A DNA stretch of 64,000 nt, taken from the NCBI RefSeq assembly GCF_014700075.1, contig NZ_JACXBU010000015.1, positions 26,991 to 90,990 on the forward strand, given 5' to 3'. The number at the start of each line of letters is the position of its first letter. The stretch's first letter is position 1. Under the pieces are notes generated by a model that saw only the letters and a list, made by a program, of their open reading frames with translations, did no database searches and was not told where the DNA came from. The position numbers and the translations under genes are program-made. Shown here piece after piece: positions 27,901 to 34,680 of the stretch. The stretch comes from Pseudomonas sp. JM0905a. GTDB taxonomy: Bacteria; Pseudomonadota; Gammaproteobacteria; Pseudomonadales; Pseudomonadaceae.

Positions 27901-29256
27901 GAAGCTGTAGTCGCCATTGCTGGCGATGGTCAGGGTGCCGACGCCGGCAATGGTGGCGGTCTGGCCGGCGGTAAAGCTGCCAGTGACACCGGCGATGGTG
28001 AAGCTGGACACACTGAGGCTGTTGTCGACGTCGGAGTCGTTGCTCAGCACGTTGCCGGTGGCCTGAGTGTCCTCGGCCACGGTGTTGCTGTCGGCGACCA
28101 GGGCGGATGCGTCATCGACCGGCGTTACATCAGCGAAGCTCAGCTCGCCGGTATCGGTAGCCGTGCCATCGGTGACGGTGTAGGTGGCGGTGGGCACGGG
28201 GCCGGCGTAATTCGGCGCTGGGGTAAAGGTGTAGGAGCCGTCGGCATTGATGACCAGGGTGCCGACGCCGCCGAGGGTGGCGGTCTGGCCGGCGGTGTAG
28301 GTGCTGCCGGCCACGGTGAACTGGGTGACGGTCAGGGCATCGCCGTCGGTGTCGCTGTCGTTGGTCAGGACGTTGCCGGTGGCCGGGGTGTCCTCGGTGA
28401 CTGCGGCTGGGCCATCGTTGGCGGCAACCGGGGCGTCGTTCACCGGATTCACACCAATGGTGACGGTAATGGTGTCGCTGCCGCCCTTACCGTCTCCGAC
28501 GACGACCGTGAAGCTGTCACTGCCGTTGTAGTTCGGATTGGGCGTGTAGGTGTAGGAACCATCCGGGTTGATCACCACGGTGCCGTTGCGAGGACCATCC
28601 CCCGGGGTATAGGTGAGCGGGTCGCCATCGGGGTCGGTGGCGCCGAGCTGCCCTGTCACCGGAGTGTCTTCGTCGGTGGTGATGCTGCTGTCCTGGCCCT
28701 GCGGGGAATTGTTGGGTACATCCGGCAGAACGGTATCGGGGGGCAGGGGGGCATCCGCATCCGGGGTATTGTCGTCCACCACCAGCACCTCAGTGGCCAG
28801 GGGGGCATCACTGGTGGCGAAACCGATGGTCGCATCGACCTGGCCCGCCGTGGCATCCAGCATCACGAAACTGTGGCCGCCACCGGCGGCACCACCGCCT
28901 GCGCCACCGGCGCTCGGGCCGGCTGCGGTGGCTTCGAGTGCCTGGGTCGGGTCAACGCCGGCCTCGATCGCCTTCTGCAATTGCGCGACGTCATCGGCGG
29001 GCGTCTGAGGGGCCGGCTGGGCAGCCTGGGTTTCGACGCTGGCCACGACGTCGGATTCGCTCCACTGGCTGTCGCGGCCGAGGTCGACCGTGCTGCCATC
29101 GGTGAGTTCGAGAGTCACCATCCCCTCAAGCCCGGTTTGCAACTGATCGCCTTTGAAGAGCTTGTCCCCCTCGACGAGGAGCCGCTGGAACCCTTCCGGA
29201 GACATCGCGAAGACCTGACCAACAATGCTTTTGACGACCGCAATAACACTGCTCAT
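18928..29256 (-). CDS. lapA: LapA-like giant surface adhesin (type I secreted, LapG-cleaved)
   Basis: A 3442-residue biofilm adhesin. The N-terminal retention module (residues 1-~115, SSVIAVVKSIVGQVFAMSP) plugs the secretion pore. The LapG cleavage motif T110-A111-A112-G113 follows, then a Gly/Ala linker. Next are seven ~105-residue tandem-95/cadherin-like units, then fifteen 108-residue repeats (DNA 21343-26202), two more cadherin-like units and a T1SS-143-type domain. RTX nonapeptides (GGSGDDFLTGGKGNDTLTGG) and a C-terminal type I secretion signal end the protein. No von Willebrand domain is apparent. ATG 29256 has AGGAGAG upstream. It is transcribed away from its exporter genes lapEBC; c-di-GMP control via LapD/LapG is expected. 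Confidence 0.95.
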   Translation of the reverse strand: MSSVIAVVKSIVGQVFAMSPEGFQRLLVEGDKLFKGDQLQTGLEGMVTLELTDGSTVDLGRDSQWSESDVVASVETQAAQPAPQTPADDVAQLQKAIEAGVDPTQALEATAAGPSAGGAGGGAAGGGHSFVMLDATAGQVDATIGFATSDAPLATEVLVVDDNTPDADAPLPPDTVLPDVPNNSPQGQDSSITTDEDTPVTGQLGATDPDGDPLTYTPGDGPRNGTVVINPDGSYTYTPNPNYNGSDSFTVVVGDGKGGSDTITVTIGVNPVNDAPVAANDGPAAVTEDTPATGNVLTNDSDTDGDALTVTQFTVAGSTYTAGQTATLGGVGTLVINADGSYTFTPAPNYAGPVPTATYTVTDGTATDTGELSFADVTPVDDASALVADSNTVAEDTQATGNVLSNDSDVDNSLSVSSFTIAGVTGSFTAGQTATIAGVGTLTIASNGDYSFTPDANWNGTVPQVSYTTNTGSSSTLSISVTPVNDAPVAANDGPVPVTEDTPATGNVLTNDSDLEGDALTVTQFTVDGSTYTAGQTATLGGVGTLVINSDGSFTFTPAPNYNGPVPTATYTVTDGTATDTGELNFGAVSPVNDAPVASNDGPTAVTEDTQASGNVLTNDNDADGDTLTVTGFSFGGNNYLAGQTATINGVGSLVINANGSFTFTPAPNYNGPVPTATYTVGDGSATDTAELSFADVTPVDDASVLAADSNTVAEDTPATGNVLTNDSDVDNTLSVASFSVAGINGSFAAGATATITGVGTLTLAADGNYTFTPAANWNGAVPQVTYVTTTGSSSTLDITVTPANDAPLAANDGPVPVIEDIQAVGNVLTNDSDVDGDALTVTQFEVGGSTYTAGQTATLSGVGTLVINSDGSFTFTPAPNYNGPVPTAIYTVSDGTTTDTAELNFADVTPVNNASVLSPDSNTVTEDNPATGNVLGNDSDVDDTLTVATFSINGVPGTFTAGTAATINGIGSLVINANGTYTFTPVQNWNGTVPEVSYTTNTGSSSTLTITVTPENDAPETNAASGSGNEDAEGIPVSLSGSDVDGIVASFVIKSLPANGTLLLNGVALAIGDSVPASGNGANVTFVPNANWNGTTTFDYAAVDNDGLEDATPATGTITVASVNDAPDTLAASGSGSEDSAGIPVSLSGSDVDGTVASFVIKSLPANGTLLLNGVALAIGDSVPASGNGANVTFVPNANWNGTTTFEYSSVDNDGLEDGSPATGTITVASVNDAPDTLAASGSGDEDAQGIPVSLSGSDLDGTVASFVIKSLPANGTLLLNGVALAIGDSVPASGNGASVTFVPNANWNGTTTFEYASVDNDGLEDATPATGTITVTSVNDAPETHAASGSGNEDSAGIPVSLSGSDTDGTVTSFVIKSLPANGTLLLNGVALAIGDSVPASGNGASVTFVPNAGWNGTATFDYAAVDNQGLEDSTPAIGTITVTSVNDAPDTLAASGSGNEDSAGIPVALSGSDADGTVASFVIKSLPANGTLLLNGVALAIGDSVPASGNGASVTFVPNANWNGTTTFDYASVDNDGLEDGSPATGTITVASVNDAPDTHAASGTGNEDSAGIPVSLSGSDLDGTIASFVIKSLPANGTLLLNGVALAIGDSVPASGNGASVTFVPNANWNGTTTFQYAAVDNDGLEDATPANGTITVTSVNDAPETHAASGSGSEDSAGIPVSLSGSDVDGTVASFVIKSLPADGTLLLNGVALAIGSVVPATGNGASVTFVPNANWNGTTTFQYASVDNQGLEDSSPATGTITVASVNDAPETLAASGSGNEDAAGIPVALSGSDLDGTVASFVMKSLPANGTLLLNGVALAIGDSVPASGNGASVTFVPNANWNGTTTFDYASVDNDGLEDGSPATGTITVTSVNDAPETHAASGSGNEDSAGIPVALNGSDLDGTVASFVIKSLPSNGTLLLNGVALAIGDSVPASGNGANVTFVPNANWNGTTTFEYAAVDNDGLEDGSPATGTITVASVNDAPETLAASGSGNEDSAGIPVSLSGSDLDGTVASFVIKSLPSNGTLLLNGVALAIGDSVPASGNGANVTFVPNANWNGTTTFQYAAVDNDGLEDATPAIGTITVASVNDAPDTHAANGSGNEDSAGIPVSLSGSDLDGTVASFVIKSLPADGTLQLNGVTLNIGDSVPATGNGASVIFVPNANWNGTTTFQYAAVDNQGLEDATPATGTITVASVNDAPDTHAASGTGNEDSAGIPVSLSGSDADGTVASFVIKSLPSNGTLLLNGVALVIGDSVPATGNGASVTFVPNANWNGTTTFQYAAVDNDGLEDATPAIGTITVASVNDAPETHAASGSGSEDSAGIPVSLSGSDLDGTVASFVIKSLPANGTLLLNGVALNIGDSVPASGNGASVTFVPNANWHGTATFDYTAVDNQGLADATPATATVTVASVNDAPETHAASGSGNEDAAGIPVALSGSDADGTVASFVIKSLPANGTLLLNGVALAIGDSVPASGNGASVTFVPNANWNGTTTFQYAAVDNDGLEDATPAIGTITVASVNDAPETHAASGAGNEDVAGIPVSLSGSDLDGTVAHFVIKSLPNDGTLLLNGVALAIGSVVPATGNGASVTFVPNANWHGTATFEYASVDNDALADATPATATIIVTPSNDAPVIDGGNGHVPNTNDFAISTNEDTPFSGAIQASDLDGDSLTYTVGTNPAHGSVTLGANGAYIYTPGTDFNGSDNFTITVSDGHGGTVTSTVNVTVNPVVDAKDDAVTVAEDQSLTSNVLANDTFGPGAQVTSVGTAGHGTVTLNANGTVTYTPNPNYNGTDSYTYTVTTAAGNQETATVNITVTPTNDGPVFGNTNGTAIVSEEGLANGLPDTTGTPSDTTNAVVSTGTFAITDIDSPSLSVTLTAPTTTLTSNGVALTWTGSGTSSLSASAGGQPIMTISINSTGAYTVTLLGQLDHPAAAAENLLNFAVKVTASDGVNSADGSLQITVEDDSPILATPMQSIVLDGAGSTAVGDLNLSTGADSKGASVQFNTAISGAVDASGNILSTVLTKDGSVVSSSSYLTYQGSKLHYVSGTNSLTAVDANNTEVFKITADLVTGHYQVTNFVDLDSPSSTFNNFNLSGGNSGLYDLGADSRFSLQATATENGATSTVNTSNNSFGVGSGQSIDTGDVLKFTFLDKTTNQATDMTSISLTTDKLGNGEKLTWTAFDSAGNTVGSGTVNGVGSGTTSFTIDGSKLNSGVNEFSSVSFGAGSSTAYKLLINSITGQTEAYDQRINLGVKGIDGDSDSTANQSLQITFDSDHEIQAGSTGSALGGGNGADKLIGGSGDDFLTGGKGNDTLTGGGGGDTFVWKSGHVGNEGSPNQDVVKDFNKGAGDRLDLSDLLHGETTSNIDNYLKLIVDNGTGHATLLVSSEGHLNQPGGAVSHADLSITLEGAAAQLSGQSINSLIAGADPTIKVDQN
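21343..26202 (-). repeat. Fifteen tandem 324-bp repeats inside lapA
   Basis: Fifteen head-to-tail units of exactly 324 bp (108 codons; 15 x 324 = 4860 bp), each starting at APE/DT-AASGSG and ending TITV-SVND. Units differ at few positions and are near-identical in DNA. The shared variants SVVPATGNG (two units) and LPSNG (three units) suggest recombination between units. Copy number is likely to vary between strains and to be error-prone in short-read assemblies. Confidence 0.95.
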
Positions 29257-29594
29257 GGAGTGACTCTCCTGAAATTGGCTCTCAGCTGGCTTGTCGTCGC
29301 TGGGGTCGAATTTCGATGACCAAGCGCAGGACTGACATTCCCTTTCTATAGTTAATGCATGGCGTAAAGGTGGCGCCAATTAATTGGCTTATGACAATTG
29401 GCTATTGAGAATATGCCAAAGTATTGACCAATTGATTCCCATCCTAAACAATCGATTTCATGCTGTCACTTTGATATTTGCGTCGCCGTCCAGTGCTTGG
29501 CAATGTGATCTCGTCCACAACGCGCGGTGCTGACGGAAAGCAATCTCCGGTGAAGTTTCCGGACCTCCAATTCAACGAAAAGGATGCCAAGAAT
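29257..29594. promoter_or_regulatory. Divergent lapA/lapE control region
   Basis: This 338-bp gap separates the adhesin gene from its exporter operon. About 29335-29470 is clearly AT-rich against the genome. It holds a perfect 14-bp palindrome, GCCAATTAATTGGC (29375-29388), and two more AATTGG motifs at 29396-29402 and 29428-29434 (the latter inverted). They could be binding sites for an adhesin regulator. FleQ is the known lapA regulator in relatives, but these motifs do not match its published box well. Confidence 0.5.
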
Positions 29595-30947
29595 ATGCGT
29601 CTGAGATTCTCCGCCGTTCTCCCTTTTGCCCTTGTTGCGAGCCTCCCCACGCAGGCCCAGAGCCTGTCCGAAGCCATGCAGCACGCCATGGATGTCCACC
29701 CGGAAATCCAGGCGGGGGTTAACAGCCGTCTGTCGGCCGACAAACAGTTGAGGGCGGCCAAGGGCGGTTACCTACCGTCCGTCGACCTGCTGGGCGGTTA
29801 TGGCCGTGAGGGCAGCGACAACACCACCACCCGCGCCGAAGGCGACGACCACTGGAAGACCATGACCCGTGGCGAGTCCAGCCTGCGCCTGCAACAGATG
29901 GTGTTCGACGGCTTCGCCACCCAGAACGAAGTGGGTCGCCAGCAGGCCACCGTGAACTCCCGCGCCTATTCCCTGCTCGGTACTTCCGAGCGCACCGCGC
30001 TGGATGTGGCCCAGGTGTATATCGATGTGCTGCGTCGCCAGGAGATGGTGCGTCTGGCCGAGACCAACCTGCGCAGCCACGAACGCATCTTCGACCAGAT
30101 CAGCCTGCGCAGTGAGCGCGGGGTAGGGCGCCTGGCCGACCAGGACCAGGCCGAAGCGCGCCTGGCCCAGGCCCGCAACAACCTGATCACTGAGCAGACC
30201 AACCTGCGTGATGCGCGCACCAACTTCTACAGCGTGGTGGGCATCGACCCAGTGGACCTGAGCGAGCCGGCCGGCCTGCGTGGACAGCTGCCCGAGTCCC
30301 TTGAAGCTGCCCGCGGCACCCTGCTGGCCAACAGCCCGGTCCTGCGTTCGGCCGAGTCCGACGTGGCTGCGGCCGAGAAGCAGTACGACGCCGCGAAGTC
30401 CTTCTTCTACCCGCGCTTCGACGCCGAATTGTCCCGTGGGGCGGACAATGACCTGGATGGCGAAAACGGCCACGTGAACGATTGGCAGGCAATGTTGCGC
30501 ATGCGTTACAACCTGTTCGCCGGCGGCAGCCACAAGGCCGATCTGGAGTCCAAGGCCTACCAGATCAACGAAGCGCTGGACATTCGCAACAACGCCCTGC
30601 GTGTGCTGAATGAAGAGCTCGGCCTGTCCTGGAACGCCCTGGACAACGCCCGCGAGCAGATTCCGATCGCCCAGCAATACGTCGACTACAGCACCCGTGT
30701 GCGCGAGTCGTACCAGCAGCAGTTCAGCATCGGCGAACGTACGCTGCTCGACCTGCTGGACAGCGAAAACGAACTCTTCACCGCCTCGCGTCGCCTCGTG
30801 GACCTGCGCTACACCGAGCTGTTTACTCAGTACCGCATCAAAGCGACCATGGGCGAGTTGCTGAAGAGCCAGGGAGTGGTGGCGCCGATGGCGACGGTCG
30901 TACAGACGGAGCTCAAGCCCGAGGCAACTCTTCCCGGCCTGAACTAG
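29595..30947 (+). CDS. lapE: TolC-family outer membrane channel LapE
   Basis: A 450-residue outer-membrane efflux protein forming the channel through which the adhesin is exported and in which its retention module stays lodged. It has a signal peptide (LPFALVASLPTQAQS) and then the repeated long-helix pattern of TolC. Internal repeats are visible: QAEARLAQARNNLITEQTNL in the first half and a corresponding ENELFTASRRLVDLRY in the second. ATG 29595 is chosen for the signal peptide; longer in-frame starts would add an unlikely leader. lapB follows after 109 bp, with a hairpin between them. Confidence 0.93.
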   Translation: MRLRFSAVLPFALVASLPTQAQSLSEAMQHAMDVHPEIQAGVNSRLSADKQLRAAKGGYLPSVDLLGGYGREGSDNTTTRAEGDDHWKTMTRGESSLRLQQMVFDGFATQNEVGRQQATVNSRAYSLLGTSERTALDVAQVYIDVLRRQEMVRLAETNLRSHERIFDQISLRSERGVGRLADQDQAEARLAQARNNLITEQTNLRDARTNFYSVVGIDPVDLSEPAGLRGQLPESLEAARGTLLANSPVLRSAESDVAAAEKQYDAAKSFFYPRFDAELSRGADNDLDGENGHVNDWQAMLRMRYNLFAGGSHKADLESKAYQINEALDIRNNALRVLNEELGLSWNALDNAREQIPIAQQYVDYSTRVRESYQQQFSIGERTLLDLLDSENELFTASRRLVDLRYTELFTQYRIKATMGELLKSQGVVAPMATVVQTELKPEATLPGLN

Positions 30948-30970
30948 GTACCTGTTTCGGATCCACGCGG

Positions 30971-30998
30971 CGCAAGGGGGTGTCCCCTCCCTCTTGCG
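30971..30998 (+). other. Hairpin between lapE and lapB
   Basis: CGCAAG (30971-30976) pairs with CTTGCG (30993-30998) and GGGG/CCCC pairs inside it. With no T run it is unlikely to be a full terminator; it may tune lapE versus lapB expression. Confidence 0.35.
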
Positions 30999-31056
30999 TC
31001 GTCGGGGTCCGGCCTAGGCCCTGCATCCCGTAGACCCCAGAGCAGAGAATCCAGGC

Positions 31057-33213
31057 GTGGATCCAGAAGTCAGTCGTTCAAGTGTCAATACCGATCCACG
31101 TGGGCAGCACGACGACCCCTTGCTCGATTCGCTGCTGTCCCTGTGCGTCCTTCACCACAAACCCGCCAACCGGGCCATGCTCACCAGCGGCCTGCCGCTG
31201 CCCAAGCAGCGCCTGACCGCCGATCTGCTACCCCGCGCCGCCGCCCGTGCGGGCCTGCAGGGCCGCCTGATGCAGCGGCGCCTGGATCAGATTCCGAAGA
31301 TCGCCATGCCGGCGCTGCTGCTGCTCAAGGAAGGCCGCTGCGCGGTAATGCTCGGCTGGGGCGACGACGGCAAGGCGCGCCTGCTGCTCAGCGAGAGCGA
31401 CGGCGGTGAAGTGAAGGTCACCCGCGAGCTGCTGCAAGAGGATTACAGCGGCCAGGTGTTCTTCGCCCAGCCGCAGCACAAGTACGACCTGAACACCGAC
31501 AGCCTGATCCCGCGCACCGAGTCCTGGTTCCGCGACACGCTGAAGCGCTCCCGCTGGCTCTATACCGATGCGGTGGCCGCCAGCCTGCTGATCAACCTGA
31601 TTGGCCTGGGCGCCCCCCTGTTCGTGATGAACGTGTACGACCGCGTGGTGCCCAACCAGGCGGTCGCCACCCTCTGGGTGCTGGCCGTCGGCATCTCCGG
31701 GGCCTACCTCTTCGACCTGTTGCTCAAGACCATGCGCGGCCTGTGCCTGGACCTCGCGGGCAAGAAGACCGACCTGATCATCTCCGCCACCCTGTTCGAG
31801 CGCATCGTCGGCATGGCGATGAAGTACCGCCCGATGCGGGTCGGCAGCTTTGCCCAGAACATCCATGAGTTCCAGACGCTGCGGGACTTCCTCGCCTCGC
31901 TGACCCTCACCAGCGTCATCGACTTGCCGTTCACCCTGTTGATCCTGCTGGTGATCGGGTTGCTCGGCGGGCACCTGGTCTGGGTGCCGGTCCTGGCGTT
32001 CCCGCTGGCCATGGGGATCAGCTGGCTGTTGCAGAAACCGCTGGTGGCGACCATGGATCGCACCATGGCGCTGGCCGCTGAACGACAGTCGAGCCTGATC
32101 GAGACCCTCGCCGGCCTCGACGCGGTGAAGGTCAACAACGCCGAGAGCGACCGCCAGTACCTCTGGGAGCAGACCATCGGCACCCTGGGTCGCCTGGAGC
32201 TGCGAGTGAAGATGCTCTCCAGCCTGGCGATGAACCTGACCCTGATGATCCAGCAGTTGGCGGGTGTGGTGATGATCGTCGCCGGCGTCTACCTGATCAT
32301 GGCCGGTGACCTCAGCATGGGCGGCCTGATCGCCTGCTACATGCTCAATGGCCGTGCCCTTGGCCCGCTGACCCAGCTTTCCGGCCTGCTCACCCGCTAC
32401 CAGCAGGCGCGCCTGACCATGAAATCCGTCGACCACATGATGGACCTGCCGCAGGAGCGTCAGGAGGGTGAGCAGCCTCTGGTGCGGGACAAGCTGCAGG
32501 GCAGCTTGGAACTGCGCCAGATCAACTTCACCTACCCGCACCAGCAGACCCCGGCCCTGAGCGAAGTGAACCTGATCGTTCGTCCCGGCGAGAAGATCGG
32601 CATCATTGGCCGCAGCGGCTCCGGAAAGAGCTCACTGGCCAAGCTGATCGTTGGCCTCTACCAGGCCGATTCCGGCAGCCTGCTGGTGGACGGCACCGAC
32701 ATCCGCCAACTGGACGTCAGTGAGCTGCGCCACAACGTCGGCTACGTGCCCCAGGACATCCAGCTGTTCAGCGGTACCCTGCGTGACAACCTCATGTCCG
32801 GTGCCCGCTACGTGGAAGATGAACTGGTGCTGCAGGCGGCCGAGCTGTCCGGCGTGCACGAGTTCGCCCGACTGCACCCGCAGGGCTATGAACTGCAGGT
32901 GGGCGAGCGGGGCCAGAACCTGTCCGGCGGCCAGCGGCAGAACGTCGCCCTGGCGCGCGCGCTGCTGCTCGATCCGCCGATCCTGCTGCTCGACGAGCCC
33001 ACCAGCTCCATGGACAACCCCGGCGAGGAGCGCCTCAAGGAACGTCTCACCGGGATGATCGCCAACAAGACCCTGCTGCTGGTCACCCACCGCGCCTCGA
33101 TGCTTTCGCTGGTGGACCGCCTGCTGATCGTCGACCGTGGCCGGGTCATCGCCGACGGTCCGAAGGAAGCGGTCATGGAAGCGCTGAAGAAGGGGCAGAT
33201 CAGTGTCGCATAA
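31057..33213 (+). CDS. lapB: Type I secretion ABC transporter LapB
   Basis: A 718-residue inner-membrane ABC exporter for the adhesin. An N-terminal C39-peptidase-like domain (about 1-140) lacks an obvious protease function, as in other exporters of RTX/LapA proteins. Then come the transmembrane domain (about 160-440) and the nucleotide-binding domain: Walker A GRSGSGKSS at about residue 518, signature LSGGQRQN at about 622, Walker B ILLLDEPTSSMD. The start is GTG 31057 (DPEVSRSSV), which agrees with the LapB N-terminus as I recall it. The end overlaps lapC by 11 nt. Confidence 0.95.
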   Translation: MDPEVSRSSVNTDPRGQHDDPLLDSLLSLCVLHHKPANRAMLTSGLPLPKQRLTADLLPRAAARAGLQGRLMQRRLDQIPKIAMPALLLLKEGRCAVMLGWGDDGKARLLLSESDGGEVKVTRELLQEDYSGQVFFAQPQHKYDLNTDSLIPRTESWFRDTLKRSRWLYTDAVAASLLINLIGLGAPLFVMNVYDRVVPNQAVATLWVLAVGISGAYLFDLLLKTMRGLCLDLAGKKTDLIISATLFERIVGMAMKYRPMRVGSFAQNIHEFQTLRDFLASLTLTSVIDLPFTLLILLVIGLLGGHLVWVPVLAFPLAMGISWLLQKPLVATMDRTMALAAERQSSLIETLAGLDAVKVNNAESDRQYLWEQTIGTLGRLELRVKMLSSLAMNLTLMIQQLAGVVMIVAGVYLIMAGDLSMGGLIACYMLNGRALGPLTQLSGLLTRYQQARLTMKSVDHMMDLPQERQEGEQPLVRDKLQGSLELRQINFTYPHQQTPALSEVNLIVRPGEKIGIIGRSGSGKSSLAKLIVGLYQADSGSLLVDGTDIRQLDVSELRHNVGYVPQDIQLFSGTLRDNLMSGARYVEDELVLQAAELSGVHEFARLHPQGYELQVGERGQNLSGGQRQNVALARALLLDPPILLLDEPTSSMDNPGEERLKERLTGMIANKTLLLVTHRASMLSLVDRLLIVDRGRVIADGPKEAVMEALKKGQISVA

Positions 33214-34561
33214 GGGCATGGGCGCTCTGCGCCAGTACTTCAAGGGCGGCGATTCGCTGTCCGACCAGCCGCTGCCGGAGGTCAACAAGGCCCTGGTGGA
33301 AGACGCGCCCCGCGTGGTGCGCCTGACCATCTGGACCCTCATCGGCTTCACCCTGTTCATGCTGCTCTGGGCCAACTTCGCCCAGGTGGACGAGGTCACC
33401 CGCGGCGAAGGCAAGGCGATTCCCTCGTCCAAGCTGCAGAAGGTGCAGAACCTGGAAGGCGGCATCATCTCCGAGCTGTTCGTCCACGAGGGCCAAGTGG
33501 TGGAGGTCGGCGATCCGCTGCTGCGCCTGGACCCGACCCGTTTCGAGTCCAACGTCGGCGAAACCGAGGCGGACCGGACCGCCATGCAGCTGCAGGTCGA
33601 ACGCCTGAGCGCCGAGGTGGATGACCGTCCGCTGCAGATCTCCGACGAGCTGCGCAAGCTCGCGCCGGAGCAGGCCAATAGCGAAGAAGCGCTTTATCGC
33701 AGCCGCCAGCAGCAATTGCAGGAAGAGGTAGCAGGCCTGGAAGAACAGCTGGTGCAGCGCCGCCAGGAATTACAGGAATTCATCTCCAAGCAGGGCCAGT
33801 ACCGCAACAGCCTGCAGCTGCTGCGTCAGGAGATATCCATCTCCGAACCGCTGGTGTCCCAGGGGGCGATTTCCAAGGTGGAAGTCCTGCGCCTGCGCCG
33901 CGCCGAAGTGGAGAATCGTGGCGAGCTGGAAGCCACCAGCCTGGCCATTCCCCGCGCCGAATCGGCGATCAAGGAAGCCGAACGCAAGATCGCCGAGACC
34001 CGTTCGCGCTTCCGCAGCGAGGCGCTGGCCCAGCTCAACGAGGCGCGCACCGAACTGAACAAGGCTAATGCCACTGGCAAGGCCCTGGAAGACCGCGTCA
34101 AGCGCACCCTGGTCACCTCGCCGGTGCGGGGCATCGTCAAGCAGCTGTTGGTCAACACCATCGGTGGCGTGATCCAGCCGGGCAGCGACCTGGTGGAGAT
34201 CGTGCCGCTGGACGACACCCTGCTGGTGGAAGCGCGCATCCGCCCGCAGGACATCGCCTTCCTCCACCCCGGGCAGAGCGCCATGGTCAAGTTCACTGCC
34301 TACGACTACACGATCTACGGCGGGCTGAGTGCCGACCTGGAGCAGATCGGCGCGGACACCATCACGGACGAAGAAGGCAACAGCTTCTACCTGATCAAGC
34401 TGCGCACCAAGAAGAGCCACCTGGGGACCGAGCAGAATCCGCTGCTGATCATCCCCGGCATGGTCGCCTCGGTGGACATCATGACCGGCAAGAAGAGCAT
34501 CCTGAGCTACCTGCTCAAGCCCATCATCAAGGCCCGCGCCGAGGCGCTGCGCGAGCGCTGA
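33203..34561 (+). CDS. lapC: Type I secretion membrane fusion protein LapC
   Basis: A 452-residue HlyD-family adaptor linking LapB to LapE. One N-terminal TM helix (IWTLIGFTLFMLLWANFA), a lipoyl-like segment (SSKLQKVQNLEGGIISELFVHEG in parts), a long coiled-coil hairpin (about residues 120-290, rich in Gln/Glu/Arg) and the beta-barrel end (ARIRPQDIAFLHPGQSAMVKF) are visible. The GTG at 33203, with AAGGGG upstream, overlaps lapB by 11 nt; ATG 33218 is an alternative start. It is the last gene of lapEBC, and a dispersed palindrome follows. Confidence 0.95.
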   Translation: MSHKGMGALRQYFKGGDSLSDQPLPEVNKALVEDAPRVVRLTIWTLIGFTLFMLLWANFAQVDEVTRGEGKAIPSSKLQKVQNLEGGIISELFVHEGQVVEVGDPLLRLDPTRFESNVGETEADRTAMQLQVERLSAEVDDRPLQISDELRKLAPEQANSEEALYRSRQQQLQEEVAGLEEQLVQRRQELQEFISKQGQYRNSLQLLRQEISISEPLVSQGAISKVEVLRLRRAEVENRGELEATSLAIPRAESAIKEAERKIAETRSRFRSEALAQLNEARTELNKANATGKALEDRVKRTLVTSPVRGIVKQLLVNTIGGVIQPGSDLVEIVPLDDTLLVEARIRPQDIAFLHPGQSAMVKFTAYDYTIYGGLSADLEQIGADTITDEEGNSFYLIKLRTKKSHLGTEQNPLLIIPGMVASVDIMTGKKSILSYLLKPIIKARAEALRER

Positions 34562-34631
34562 TCCTGTTGCGTAGGGTGCGCCGCGCGCACCGCCGGTTGT
34601 TTGCGGTGTGGGGCCTGAGCCGATTGCCTTA

Positions 34632-34667
34632 TGGGAGCGATTTCAATCGCGAATAAATTCGCTCCCA
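34632..34667. repeat. Palindromic repeat, family 3
   Basis: TGGGAGCGA (34632-34640) and its complement TCGCTCCCA (34659-34667) enclose an AT-rich loop with internal TCGCGA. It lies between the convergent lapC and mmsB-like genes and resembles common Pseudomonas intergenic palindromes. Confidence 0.65.
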
Positions 34668-34680
34668 CCGAAAGCGCGGG

